Shown piece after piece: positions 10,865 to 22,544 of a DNA stretch of 64,000 bases. The position numbers and the translations under genes were made by a program. Source of the DNA: Liolophura sinensis (taxonomy: Eukaryota > Mollusca > Polyplacophora > Chitonida > Chitonidae). The DNA is taken from contig NC_088303.1 in the NCBI RefSeq assembly GCF_032854445.1, forward strand, positions 17,927,501-17,991,500, written 5' to 3'. The notes beneath the pieces were generated by a model. It made no database searches. It was not told the DNA's origin and worked only from the letters and a program-made list of their open reading frames with translations. The stretch's first letter is position 1, and each line of letters begins with the position of its first letter.

Positions 10865-12560
10865 GTAAATCTTCAACCTTATCCCAGCCTCACTGCACGT
10901 TGATATATAGTTTCCTCCAAGCTATATCTTGGAATATTTGGATTGCTGGCATAAAGAAAGTGAGGTGCAATTCTTATTCTAGGCTTGCTGCACCTTGATA
11001 TATAGTTTCCTCCAAGCTCTATCCTGGGATATTTGGATTGCTGGCAGAGAGAAACCCAGATGCAAATTTTATCCTAGCCTTGCTGAAGCTTCATATATAT
11101 TTCTAACAAGCTCTGTTCTGGGCCCCCGTGCATGTAGGTAGCAGAGAGAAACCCAGATGCAAACCTTATCCAGCCTTACTGCACCTTCATATATAGTGTC
11201 TTCCAAGCTCAATCCTGGGACCAGTATGTGTAACTGGCAGTAGGAAACTGTGATGCAAACCTTATCCTAGATTTACTGCACCTTCATATGGTTTCCTTCA
11301 AGCTCTATCCTGGGCTGCGTGCAAGTAGCTGGCGAAGAGAAACTCAGATGCAAACCTTATCCTAGATTTACTGCACCTTAATATATAGTTTTCTCCAAGC
11401 TCTATCCTGGGCTGCGTGCATGTAGCTGGCGAAGAGAAACCCAGATGCAAACCCTGTCCTAGCCTTACTGCACCTTCATATATAGTTTCTTCCAAGCTCA
11501 ATCCTGGGACCAGTATGTGTAACTGGCAGTAGGAAACTGTGATGCAAATCTTATCCTAGATTTACTGCACCTTCATATGATTTCCTTCAAGCTCTATCCT
11601 GGGCTGCGTGCAAGTAGCTGGCGAAAAGAAGCCCAGATGCAAACCTTATCCTAGCCTTACTGCACATTGATGTATAGTTTCCTTCAAGCTCTATCTTGGG
11701 CCCCGTGCATGTAGCTGGCGAAGAGAAACCCAGATGCAAACCCTGTCCTAGCCTTACTGCACCTTCATATATCGTTTCTTCCAAGCTCTATCCCGGGATC
11801 CGTGCATGTAGCCGGCGAAGAGAAACTCAGATGCAAACCTTATCCTAGATTTACTGCACCTTGATATATAGTTTTCTCCAAGCTCTATCCTGGGCTGCGT
11901 GCATGTAGCTGGCGAAGAGAAACCCAGATGCAAACCCTGTCCTAGCCTTACTGCACCTTCATATATCGTTTCTTCCAAGCTCTATCCCGGGATCCGTGCA
12001 TGTAGCCGGCGAAGAGAAACTCAGATGCAAACCTTATCCTAGATTTACCGCACCTTGATATATAGTTTTCTCCAAGCTCTATCCTGGGCTGCGTGCATGT
12101 AGCTGGCGAAGAGAAACCCAGATGCAAACCCTGTCCTAGCCTTACTGCACCTTCATATATCGTTTCTTCCAAGCTCAATCCCGGGATCCGTGCATGTAGC
12201 TGGCGAAGAGAAACTCAGATGCAAACCTTATCCTAGATTTACTGCACCTTGATATATAGTTTTCTCCAAGCTCTATCCGGGATCCAGGGAAACTCGGATG
12301 CAAACCTTATTTTAGATTTACTGCACCTTGATATAGTTTCCATCAAGCTCTATCCGGGATCCAAGGAAACTCAGATGCAAACCTTATTTTAGATTTACTG
12401 CACCTTGATATAGTTTCCGTCAAGCTCTGTCCTGGGACCCCTGCATGTAGCAGGCGGAGAGAAACTCAGATCCCAAGCTCTATGCTGGGATCTTTGGATT
12501 GCTGGCAGAGGTAAACTGATGTAAACCTTATCCTAGCTTTATTGCACCTTGATATTGTAC
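10865..12560. repeat. Satellite-like array, 97-bp monomer, 194-bp dimers
   Basis: About 17 monomers. Each reads TTACTGCACCTTGATATATAG, then TTTCCTCCAAGCTCTATCC, a GGGCTGCGTGCATGTAGCTGG block and GAAACCCAGATGCAAACCTTATCC. Monomer spacing is about 97 bases. Between about 11300 and 12240 alternating monomer types (CCTAGCCTTACTGCACCTTC and CCTAGATTTACTGCACCTTG) form 194-bp dimers that are nearly identical to each other. Flanking monomers at both ends are more diverged and partly deleted. Minus-strand open frames run through it, but 194 is not divisible by 3 and the frame shifts with every dimer, so it is not a repeat protein. Confidence 0.9.
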
Positions 12561-12564
12561 TTTT

Positions 12565-12630
12565 CTAGATTCACCACATGGTTTCTTCCACCTATAAACT
12601 ATTTTAACAAACAAAATAAATGAATCCACC
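12565..12630 (+). mobile_element. SINE 3'-end fragment
   Basis: TGGTTTCTTCCACCTATAAAC followed by AACAAACAAAATAAATGAAT resembles the shared SINE tail with its middle deleted. Confidence 0.4.
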
Positions 12631-12689
12631 ATTTACAACATTTGGGTTGCTTTTAATGACTGACATGTAGATATATACACATTGTCTGA

Positions 12690-13130
12690 TAATGAACATT
12701 GTTATTGTTTCCCTAGCACTGTTCCAAAGTACACCAGAATTACCTTGGTTTCAGTATGCCTGACAGGAACTCATTTTAGACTTCTACCCCCTGATGCACA
12801 ATCATTCCATGGCGGCAGCGCATTTTTTTCTCTGATGATCAGTAATAATGTTGTTGATCAGTAGTTAGTAGAGTCAGCAATGAGGGCCATGTGAGAGGAG
12901 CAAGGGCCAGCTCATTGTGTATGATCTCTGTAAGATCTTCTATCAACGGTAACTCTGTTTATGATCGCAGGTTAATTCCGTGCGTCGTTTGGCGCCAAGC
13001 CAGCGTCATCTAGAACACATGAAATATGCGAGCCTTTCTTTTTATTTTTTTTTGTATAGGCATGGAAGTATTGTATGCATATGAATTGGAGAAAACCTCC
13101 TCATGAAAGATTTCCTAATGACATGCAGTA
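12690..13130. promoter_or_regulatory. CNE-like complex sequence island
   Basis: Repeat-free sequence with several TGATCAGTA/TTGATCAG motifs, GTTAATTCC and the palindromic TTTGGCGCCAAG (NF-I/E2F-like) at about 12989. No frame looks coding. Function is inferred. Confidence 0.22.
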
Positions 13131-13204
13131 GCTTTATGTACTTCAGTCTAATTATAGGGGGTGGGGAAGAGAGTAGTAAGGGATGAGCTTTCTGCTGGAC
13201 TCTG

Positions 13205-13263
13205 TGGAATCCTGGAAAGGGAAACTGATGCGAACCTAATCCTAGCCCTACTGCACCTTGATT
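13205..13263. repeat. Orphan satellite monomer fragment
   Basis: GGAAACTGATGCGAACCTAATCC, then TAGCCCTACTGCACCTTGAT, matches the 97-bp satellite monomer but sits about 650 bases beyond the array, surrounded by unrelated sequence. Confidence 0.65.
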
Positions 13264-13805
13264 GCAGTTGTGTTGTAGCACACCTTTTGATCTCTTATGT
13301 GGCCAACTTAATTGCTTCCTCAGCTTTTTCAGGGGCACCTGGGCCTTTCGTTAGCGAGTTAGCCTCCCTTGGTTCCAGCTTCCACCTTCTCCGCTCTGTA
13401 ATTAGATATGAGGGTTAAAGACGGGCAGACTTAATGAACCTGACTGTGTAATGAACATACTGGGGCTAAGAAAGAAAAAAAGACTTGAAAAATTACCTTC
13501 ATTGAACTGACTTCAATGACAGATGTTCCAAATGAGAAATTTCTCTTTTCTTTGAACTGTGGCCTTATGTCAGTTATAACATGTGACTTTCTTTAATCAC
13601 TATGTTTGTACTGATTTTGTTCTCCAATTTGTTCTCTTATTTTATTTTTAAATAAACAAACTAAATTATAGGTCATGTTGACCGGCATAACTGTTTAAAC
13701 TGTTGTGTGGTAGCAGAAGAGGATTGCAATGTGTTTTGTTGGTCCTCTGCCTATACCAGAAGGTTTACATCATCTCTGTCAGTCTGTCACCAATCGGTTT
13801 TCCAG
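13264..13805. other. Non-coding DNA
   Basis: Nothing recognised. Mixed composition to about 13420, then AT-rich. Confidence 0.4.
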
Positions 13806-13925
13806 ATATGACAGTGGCTAGCATTATGGTTTGAGAAGAAGGGGAAGAGCTTGAAGGAAACCAACAACCATCCACTGGTTACTGACGGACCTTCCCATGT
13901 ACGGTTGGAGAGAGCAAACCAATTT
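13806..13925 (-). mobile_element. SINE fragment, family 1
   Basis: The minus strand carries degraded copies of the CCGTACATGGGAAGGTC, AACCTGCGGATGG and CATAATGCTAGCC blocks. Head and tail are missing. Confidence 0.6.
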
Positions 13926-14299
13926 TGAGCTTCATATCGTTTTGTTCAGTTTCAGTAAAATTCTGTCTGTTTTTGTCTTTTTAAGGTCTTTAGCATGGTT
14001 ATTATTCTGATGGTTCAAACTGGTACAGGACATACATTGGCTTCACCTTACTTCCAGAATGCTTATTCACTTGTAACACATTTATCATGTTCATTACATT
14101 CTTCCTTTCAATAAGTTTGTTTCTAAATGGGTTCCTGTTTCTCTGAATCCAGACCATAGTTATTAAAAAAGCCACTGTTATTAAAGACAACATTGAAATA
14201 TCATGTAATCTGTTGTGATCATTTCTTTTGTTTTCCACCTGATATTCCAGGTATTGTGATGCTTTTAAATCTGTATATATTAGGTCATATTGTTTATAA

Positions 14300-14400
14300 T
14301 CTTCTCAAGAGTGTTTACTCCACCTATAAAGATGAGGGTCGTCATACAAATGAAAGTTCTTAAGCATGGTGTTAAACAGCAATCAAAAATTTTAAAAATC
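14300..14400 (+). mobile_element. SINE 3'-end fragment
   Basis: Contains ACTCCACCTATAAAGATG, GTCGTCATACAAATGAAAG, TTCTTAAGCATGGTGTTAAAC and AGCAATCAAA, collinear with the shared SINE tail. Confidence 0.65.
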
Positions 14401-16646
14401 AACAATCTATTCTTTCTCTGATTTTGATAGTTAGACAAAGCTACTGACACAATGAAAACACACCCCCAAATTTTCAGTAGACTAGACTCTGGATCACTTT
14501 TCAACACCAAAAATGTGTTTCGACTTCTCACTAGATACTAGGTACTCTTGAAATTTGCGTGTTTTTTCCTTCATAATTTCTTCATTTAGGATCTTGAGAG
14601 AAATATTGAGCTACTATGTATCACTTTTAAAACAGTTGTTTGAGTCAACACCATGCTTTTGGAAAGCATATCAGTCATGTCAGTGAAAGTGGAAAGATTT
14701 TAGAGACACTGTATAAATTTTCACATTAAAGGAAAGATTTATCGGTACCAGCCCTGTCTGATGCCCTAAGGCTCATCGCTGTCCTGTACTGTGTACTTTA
14801 GACTAGCTTTTTGTAATGAGCAAATGACACAGGCAAACAGTTACACAGCAGTTACGCTGACCTTGTGTTATGAAGACTATAGGATTGTCTTTTACGTTAA
14901 CATACTGTAAATCTTCAACCTTTTCGACCACTAAAGCACTTTTTTGGTGGAATTTATGCATACCATTATTATGAAAGTGACACTAAATGATTTGTTTGTG
15001 TCACTAAAGATTCAAGCTTCATAAAACTGCAAATTATTTCTCTTCCCCTGTAGATGTGTCAGAATGTTTCAAAATATTGGTTCCAGAGTTGGTGGAAAAC
15101 GTTGAAGAATTAGGGTAGTCCTTCCTAAGACTAATGCCTGTTGATAGGCCAAAGATTTGTCTCGTTGCACTTGCATGTTCATGTACACATCTACATGTAT
15201 GATGTATAATTGGCAGTACGCTTAGCAGCGCTGTCAAGACCATTGCTTTGGTAGAATCATTAAATGAGGCAAAGACAATATAACATTCCATGTTGTTGCC
15301 ATTTTATTGACATCAAGTTACCTTCCCAGCTCATCATAATGACGTCATATTAAGGGTAGCACGTCACATTACAAACTGATATATAGTAACATTGTAGACA
15401 TTGTACAGTCAGTTATTGTTGTAATAGTAACTCAAGACGTTACATGCTCTTCATGCTTCACCACCTCAAGGGATGTGCTACTTCCATTAGGTTCCTTTTA
15501 AGTTGTGGCTTCCGTTTTAGAGCTCTGTATAGGTTTTTCCCACTCATAAATCATCATATTCATGAACGCAAAGTAAAATTGAAGTTTGATGTGAAACACA
15601 AATCAAATCTATACAAAGATTGCGTCTGGCACCTTAAAATTTACGGTTTTGGATCTGGCGTTACTTACGTTACGTTATTTGCTTCTGAGCATAAGAGGTA
15701 TTTACTGGTCACCCAGCTAACAGCTTATTGTGTACTGTTCACTTGGTAGGACATTTCTCTGCCTTTTCTTTTTGATGAGCCTCATGATAAACATGTCTTC
15801 ATTAAGATGATGTGGGTTCAAACATCAGCTGTATAGATGTCATTTCATGTTTACATTCATTTGGGTTTTTTTGCATGCTAAACTTATATTACTCTTATAT
15901 GTATGGGATTTTGAGGCTGTTCAAAATTTGAAAATTTTTGAAAACACAATCATTTTATTCATACCTGTGTCTTTTTGATGGACACCATTCGACCGTAGTT
16001 CTAACAAGGTGGGTAGAATTAAATGGATTTAATGCCCAGTTCCTTGTCAAGTATGAGACATACCTTCTGAGCAGGATTTTTAACACGTGACCTGATCAGT
16101 CAATGACATACTATCTACAGCGAGACTGACACTTTAGATAACTGAACCAGTGTGGTCCTCCGAAAGTTGTTTGATCAAGTTCCTTCTGCTACATGTAGCT
16201 TTCCAAAATTATAATTTGGCAAGTCTTGAAAGCTGTGTCAACAAGTTTTTTTGACTATCTCTCTTGAACCCAAAGAAAAGTAGACCAAAAAACTGTTTGA
16301 AGATGTACAGGATGTACAGTGTATGTCATGTCTATTGCAAATCTTGGATGATGGTTTGTACAAAAGTTGTAAGTCACTTTCATTTTTGTCTGATGTTTTG
16401 TTGCATAACACATCACACAGGAATGACATTTCTCCTCAAAGGATGCCTTACTCTAATACGCTCTCAAACACATGGCATCAGTCTGGCGACCTTGTCGTCC
16501 TGGAAGCAATACCAGCACAATCACATGAGGAATATGTTCATGTTACAGCGGGCGGATTGTATGGAAACTTTGCAAAGTCACGAAATGGTGTTCAACATCA
16601 GAAATTTTCTTGAACCTGGGTGTCCGTTCAGTTTCTCTTGGAACTA
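14401..16646. other. Non-coding; two unassigned open stretches
   Basis: A tRNA-like A-box/B-box pair (TTGGTAGGACATTT ... GGGTTCAAACATC, about 15745-15830) suggests a SINE-head relic. Overlapping plus-strand open frames at 16264-16647 and 16323-16613 have reasonably protein-like composition but no recognisable family and no clear splice borders. Sequence around 14900 (TACTGTAAATCTTCAACC) looks like an old dispersed element. Confidence 0.3.
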
Positions 16647-16874
16647 GAGTACCCGAAATGACCTAAAATTTGGTCCACAAAAGTGCACTTTTAGAGGCAA
16701 ATTAATGTCACAAAGTATTATTTTTGTTGCTGAAACTTACAAGCCCCAGTAGAATATCATCCCATGCTCTAAGCAAACCCCAAAACACTTATCTACGATT
16801 GATAGAACTCTCAGTATCAGGAAAAAATGGGCAAGTTAGTCATGGCTGAAATTTATGGTCATTTAGGGTAGTTC
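16647..16874. mobile_element. MITE-like element with imperfect terminal inverted repeats
   Basis: The left end GAGTACCCGAAATGACCTAA matches the reverse complement of the right end (GAACTACCCTAAATGACCAT), each continuing with AAATTT. The ends are about 228 bases apart and the interior is non-coding. About 80% identity between the ends indicates an old copy. Confidence 0.5.
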
Positions 16875-17654
16875 TTTTATTGTTAAGCTTGGTTGGGGCT
16901 AGAATTCCCTTGGTTTTGTTGATACATCAGGTTGAGATTTGCATTAAAATTTGGGACATAAGTTTCTGATGTAATCTTTACAATACTGGGACCAAACTTT
17001 TTTTTCAACATTTTTATTTTATGACCTAACAAACATTTTTCGATGACATTGCTTTTTGTGGAATCGTGTACTAACATTAGCTCCTGTTGTTGTTTGCCAA
17101 CATATATTGCTCTGGGACAGCTGGCAATTGGCATTTATTTAGTCAGTTTATGAGTTGAAAACATGACCTGTGACAATCCATGTTGGTGCATATAACCTTG
17201 TGTCTAGATAATAGTTCAGTGTAAAAAAAAAAGCTTGGATATGTATACATCTTTTACAGAAGAGGAAATGAACTCTAGGGCATCAACATTTGTATGTAGT
17301 GGGTTTCTTGTCCCTGCATTGTACGGCACCATTGTTGCACCTCCTGCCTGCAAATAACAGACGTTCAAGAATGATTCAAGATCACGTTTTATCTCTGCTG
17401 TTTGGTAAAGCATCTCAGCCATGAACTGACTGCACCGAAAAAAAGCAAGGTACCGGTAGCATTTTCGAGTGTGTATGACTGATATCTTCACTGCAGGGCA
17501 AACAAAGACACATGGATATGTGTTCAAACATTTTAACATGTATCCATGTGTCTCACACAATTCATACATCTTACGCGAGCCTTGTGACACCAGAAACTGC
17601 ACATAGTTTCAAGTTGAACACTGAGCTTAATCCTAAGCTGCAGACAATGCTCGC
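16875..17654. other. Non-coding with a hairpin and a minus-strand open frame
   Basis: A minus-strand frame at 17216-17602 (128 codons, with ATG and stop) has no homolog I recognise and no supporting signal. Inside it, 17509-17552 is an inverted repeat (ACACATGGATA ... TATCCATGTGT). Confidence 0.3.
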
Positions 17655-17790
17655 AATGCTGTAACATTGGAATAAAACATTTGACCTGTTCTGCACATGT
17701 CTGTCACTTAAGCTGGATGCTAGGGTTCAATCCCAATTGCTGTGTCATACCTAAGACTTCAGTTTTGTCAAACATGATATATCCTGACTG
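17655..17790 (+). mobile_element. tRNA-derived SINE fragment
   Basis: TAGGGTTCAATCCC is a good B-box, followed by TGTCATACCTAAGACTTC, a downstream block I associate with mollusc tRNA-SINEs. The A-box side is degraded. Confidence 0.45.
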
Positions 17791-17804
17791 AAGGGAGCTA
17801 GCTG

Positions 17805-18055
17805 CGATCTAGCTATTAAAGGTGCCTGTCTTTCAATCACTGCGATGCTGGATGTAGGTGTTCAAAGCTGGCCATGGACAGAGATTATTTGACTCCTCGA
17901 TCTTCATCCTGAAGGGCTGGTTGTTTACCGCGGACAGTGTAGTTTCCCCCAACCATATCACTGACCAAAAGCCTACAAGTGAAAAATTCTTTATGATGGA
18001 GTCTTTGTTGTTAAAGTTTGTCTCACTTAGCTAAATAAATATATAAGTAAGTAAA
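17805..18055 (+). mobile_element. SINE, diverged, shares the common tail
   Basis: The head GATCTAGCTATTAAAGGTGCC ... GTAGGTGTTCAAAGC resembles the A and B boxes of the copy at 2756. The 3' part has CCCCCAACCATATCACTGACC, AAGTGAAAAATTCTTTATG and an AAATAAATATATAAG tail. Confidence 0.55.
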
Positions 18056-18479
18056 AACATTATGTTGATTAGCTGCGTTCATTCTTTTTTTTGTCCAAAT
18101 AATATAGACAAAAAGCTGTATCTTTACAGTCTTTCACATCGGTTTTCATGGGTCAGGCTTACGGGGCAATGTATCTTTCAGAATTGTCTGACATTGATTT
18201 AAATGTTAAATCACAATCAACAGATCGCTCATTATTCAGGGTTTCAGGGGAAAATAAACTCATTTTATAAGTTGGTATTTGTGTGTTTTTTTTGGCTTTG
18301 TCTGATAGAATGATGGACAAAAGATCGGTATTCAGGGCTGTCGTTGAGTAAAGGAGTCCACGTCTCATCTGTGTAGATTCTCAGCAAGGTCTCGTAAATT
18401 AGCTTTATCCAATTCTGTGGAGATTCTTTAGTGGATAGCTATTGATTTCTTTTAAACTTTTAAACTATGCTGTGTTTTG

Positions 18480-19330
18480 CCATAAGGTAGTTTGTTAATC
18501 ATAAGCAGCCAAGGTCAGGGCCGAATTTGCTCTGTCTGCCGGACTCACGTAACGAGGTAAAAAGTTAGCGTCAGAATAAAGCAAACCTTAGCTGTCAAGC
18601 GTTGATTCGTCCCATCAACGGCAATCAGCAGCTAATAGGCTACAGTCTAATCATCTCGGAGAGTCCGCCATGAAGTAATGACAAGACGGACCCAGCCGTT
18701 CCGGTCATTAATGATCGACCACAAATCTACCTCACTACATTTATTTTTTGGCCAGAACACTGACGAGCAATTATATAGTTGCTGGCTAGTATCATTTTCT
18801 GGTCATTCATCAGCTTGTCGATCCACCAAATCGCGCAATGGCGCACTATTGCCAAATACTTCTTCAGTGTTGCGCTTTGCTTTGTTTAGTTTTCTTTTTT
18901 GTTTTTTTTTTATAAAGGTTGGTGTTTTTTTTCTTCAGAGTTTTATTTCCGTTACATACATGTAGATGGGCTATTGAAATCAGAAAATGTGATGGCCACA
19001 TTTGCAAATAAGGGCCGGGTTGAATTTTCAGGGTATTAGCTTGAGAGCTGGACATTTGCATTAATTTAGCCTTGCGTTGTTCCATGATCCAACTACGATG
19101 AAAGGTCGTGGAGATATTTAGGTGTTGATAAGCGCCTGTTTCCGGTGGCCATGATGAAAGGCTCTCATTAAGCAGTAATAGGTACACAGGTTGACTCTGG
19201 ATAGCCAATATTTGGTCTGCAAACTTAATAAATGGGGATCACTGCTTAAGTGATCGAACACCCCTGCCAGGGGATTCTCCAGAAGTGATTGAATGCCTCT
19301 GCACAGAGACAAATGAGAGGAACATCAGCC
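18480..19330. promoter_or_regulatory. CNE-like complex sequence island
   Basis: A repeat-free block with dense homeodomain-like cores (TTAATCATAA, CTAATCATC, GTAATGAC, CATTAATGATCG) and CG dinucleotides that are rare in the flanks. The poly-T stretch near 18895-18930 interrupts it. No frame looks coding. Distal enhancer function is an inference. Confidence 0.3.
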
Positions 19331-20440
19331 TTGCACCATGACAATCAGGCTTTTTAAACCAATGAAAAGTTTACTTACCCTTTAATTTGTCTGCAACTTT
19401 TTTTAGTTTGATTTTGCAAAACCGCCTCAGGCTCTTGCAACATGAAAACACATATTGCATCTTCCAGTGTGTAAAGTTTGAGAGTGTCATACATTGCCAA
19501 ATTAAGACATTTGAGAAATAAAAGATTTCTTTTACAGGGATTCATACACGTCAATTTTAGACTCTGGTATTCAGTGGTAAAATTGAAAATTGGGGTTAAA
19601 ATCTCAATTCTGTGTTTTCCTGGTACAAATACTCAAATTTTAGGATGAAAACTGAATTGCATTTGAAAACATATGCATAGCGATGAGCGGTCAACTTCAG
19701 TCGCCAACGGCTGCATCCGTGACAAGCTGAAGTGGTCATGCATGTTTTAGTTGCAATTAAATTAAAATTAGGCTGTAAATATATCCAATGTATGGTGATA
19801 ATGTTTAGTGGGTATAAAACAGCTATGCAATGTTAGTGGGTTCTGACCAGCTATAGAGGACGATTAAAATCAAAAACATTGCAAGACTAGTCATGCTGCT
19901 TGCCTGTGTGAATGACAGGGTCCAAAAATGGTGAATTTATGTGATTTACTGCTGAACTGAACTGAACTGCTCAAAAGGTGACTAGTCGCCATGCCAGATG
20001 ATTAAAAGTAGGTCTACATGTACTCGCTTGCCAATCAAAGGCCGGTGCAAAAACAAGTGACATCTCCAGGCTCTTTGAATACTGCTCACAGTAGGTGCGA
20101 ATGTCATATTCTTACATAATGGTAATCCATTTCCTGTTGTTTTAATCTGTGATTCAGATCACGAGGATTAGCAACACGGCAAGAAACAAGAGAGGATTAA
20201 AGCCGCTCGTGATAATATCTTTTTGACGTGCCTGAGTAATTTTGGCTGTATTATAACTCGGAAAATTTAACAGTTTTAAGATTTTTTTTCAGCATTTCCC
20301 TGAACCTGCGAACCCATCTTTGAAGCAAATTCACGAACATAAATTTCAGCGAATAATAAATACTTAACAATAAATAGGCCTACTTTTGATCAGAACAGGC
20401 CTTGTCATTTGTGTTTGTAGGCCTATATATGTTTATTTTT
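19331..20440. other. Non-coding DNA
   Basis: No exon seen. GCGAACCCATCTTTGAAGC and CACGAACATAAATTTCAGCG near 20300 look like remnants of an old dispersed repeat. Confidence 0.4.
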
Positions 20441-20690
20441 TATGTAATATTTGTTAGTTCCTTTCTTTCTTCTTATATTTATAACAACAAACAACTGAAC
20501 ATGCATGGTTTATAACTGTTTCATTAACTACCGCTGAGCAGGTTAAGCCTTATCTCTGTATTTTACACTTGTGTACTTTTGATATAATGTTTGTTAATTC
20601 CTTTTTTTGCTTTAATATAACAGACAATTACTGAACATGCATCTCCATGGTTTCTAACTATTTTATTTTACAGTGTATATCTCTGATCAA
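20441..20690. repeat. Diverged direct duplication, ~140-bp spacing
   Basis: Two collinear copies: ATATTTGTTAGTTCCTTTC ... ACAACTGAACATGCAT ... GGTTTATAACTGTTTCATT, then ATGTTTGTTAATTCCTTTT ... CAATTACTGAACATGCAT ... GGTTTCTAACTATTTTATT. Confidence 0.7.
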
Positions 20691-22042
20691 GATAATATAC
20701 TTGTAAAATTATATGTATGTATCAATAGTAAAACCTGATCAGAAGTGAACCTTAAATGAAATTACATGTAAACTTTCTCCCTCTCATATATATATGTACA
20801 CACCATTATATCATATACACTTTCACTTTCACAAAATTAATGGTCACTAACGTGGAATTAAACTCAATATCAGGTTATAGTTGGTGTTTAAAATGTAAAT
20901 AAATGCAATCTAGACCAGAAAAAAACTCAATTTTGAGTTTCCGGTGGTAAAAATTAGGACTACTATGAATCCCTAGTGTATGTATTACTCAGGCTGCTTG
21001 TTAAAAATGGGTTTAAAATACAAATATATTCAAGAGCCATGTATTGTGCACATCTCAGAGGATATCTTGTTTTGTTCAGATACTACTTCAGTTTTATATT
21101 CTCCCCAAAATAGCCCCAGTTGAGTATATGACACAATCCATTTGATTTACCAGTAGCATTACCCCCTCACAGAATGGCTGGTCCCATGATTTTCCAAGAC
21201 CGAAGATTTGTGTATTTTTCGCTTGTGAAATGCATTTTGTTGGAGATACTGATATCACCCTTATTTTATGCATGAAACACTTTCACACAAGCAGAGTATT
21301 AACTACTTGTTTTTCCTTTTATCTTTCATTGATAATTTTGTCAGAAAAAATTGACAAATTTTTAGTTTGGTTTGAATGTGCATGTGGTTAGCATATTTCT
21401 ATAAACCGTGTATTTAATTGTCAAAGCATATGAAATCATTGTGAGCAGTTTGCTAAAGGTCTGATACATGATTTTGGTTTTGGTTTATTTTCAGGTAGAC
21501 TGAAACAACCAGTGTAGGAAGAGACAAGAGAACTGGGAGAAGCTGAACAAAAAGGTCAGTGTTACCTATGAGGATGCCTGCTACCATAAGTGCTAATTGG
21601 TATTCATTTTCTTTGTAAATGGGTTTACAACCATCATCTTGATGCATATTCATGACTGTAGGGAGCATACCTGTGCATGTATCATTTTGTATTTAGCCTG
21701 TAGTCTTTCTGATGTAGAGGTAAGAACACTAAAGGAGCAAAGTCTTGAGTGTTAAATATGCCTTAGTCTAGTCAGGAGAGAAGGGTCAAGGAGACACAGA
21801 TGATCTGATGTACATGTACCTTTATATACCTTATGAGATTAGTAACCTACAGGTATATTTTGTTACGTGTTCAGAACACCCTGGAGAATTGGTTGAGTTC
21901 CATGTTTTTCTTAATCTTACTGTGTTGGATCATTGGATATACTTCTCTATTATCAAGTACTTGTAATTAACATTAAAAATGTGTCTTAATTAACATCCCC
22001 ATTTAATGATTGGAATGTAAGTTTATGGTGTCATATTATTGG
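20691..22042. other. Non-coding DNA
   Basis: A strong acceptor-like TTTATTTTCAG at about 21495 is followed 60 bases later by GTCAGT, but the enclosed segment has stops in all three frames, so at most it is a non-coding exon. Nothing else recognised. Confidence 0.4.
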
Positions 22043-22157
22043 GACTGCGGATGGTCGTGGGTTTTCCCCCGGGCTCTGCCCATAATGCTGACTGCCATCG
22101 TATAAGCGATATATTCTTGAGTATGGTGTGAAACACCAGTCAAATAAATAAATAAAT
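22043..22157 (+). mobile_element. SINE, 5'-truncated, family 1
   Basis: Starts inside the body at CTGCGGATGGTCGTGGGTTT, lacks the GGTTTCCTCCCACC block, and continues through CATAATGCTGACTGCC, ATATTCTTGAGTATGG and AACACCAGTCAAATAAATAA. Confidence 0.9.
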
Positions 22158-22544
22158 ATTATTGGGATTAACCCATCGTGAGTGATAACTATTATAGCTT
22201 TCATGTGTGATTATAAAGTGTCTAAACAGGTTTGCTATCTCATTCACATACCTCAGGTTTGTGTTAAGACCAAAGGCTTCCAGTCATGTACATTAAAACC
22301 TGTTTACATGGTGTGTAAGCTCTTGCTGACTCATCAGATTTGATTATTCCAGAGAGGATGCATATTCGTTGTTGTGTACATTTTGTTGAAACACATCTCA
22401 CTGTGTGAACGCAGCTTATAAATAGTGTCTGTCTTATTTTCGTTCAACAAGTCAATAACACAAATATATGTAATGAGGGTTTTGTCATAATTCAAAATGG
22501 ATGCCATACCCATCCCAGTTTTTCCACCAACACTTGTATGTGCA

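Noticed and set aside
11298-12178. Serial minus-strand open frames across the satellite resembling a repeat protein
   Set aside because: The 194-base dimer is not a multiple of three, so the same peptide recurs only in shifting frames. The frames are a by-product of the repeat.
17216-17602. 128-codon minus-strand open frame
   Set aside because: No recognisable domain, no splice or promoter context, and it contains an inverted repeat.
21496-21554. Exon suggested by TTTATTTTCAG and GTCAGT
   Set aside because: Stops in all three frames. At best an untranslated or non-coding exon.
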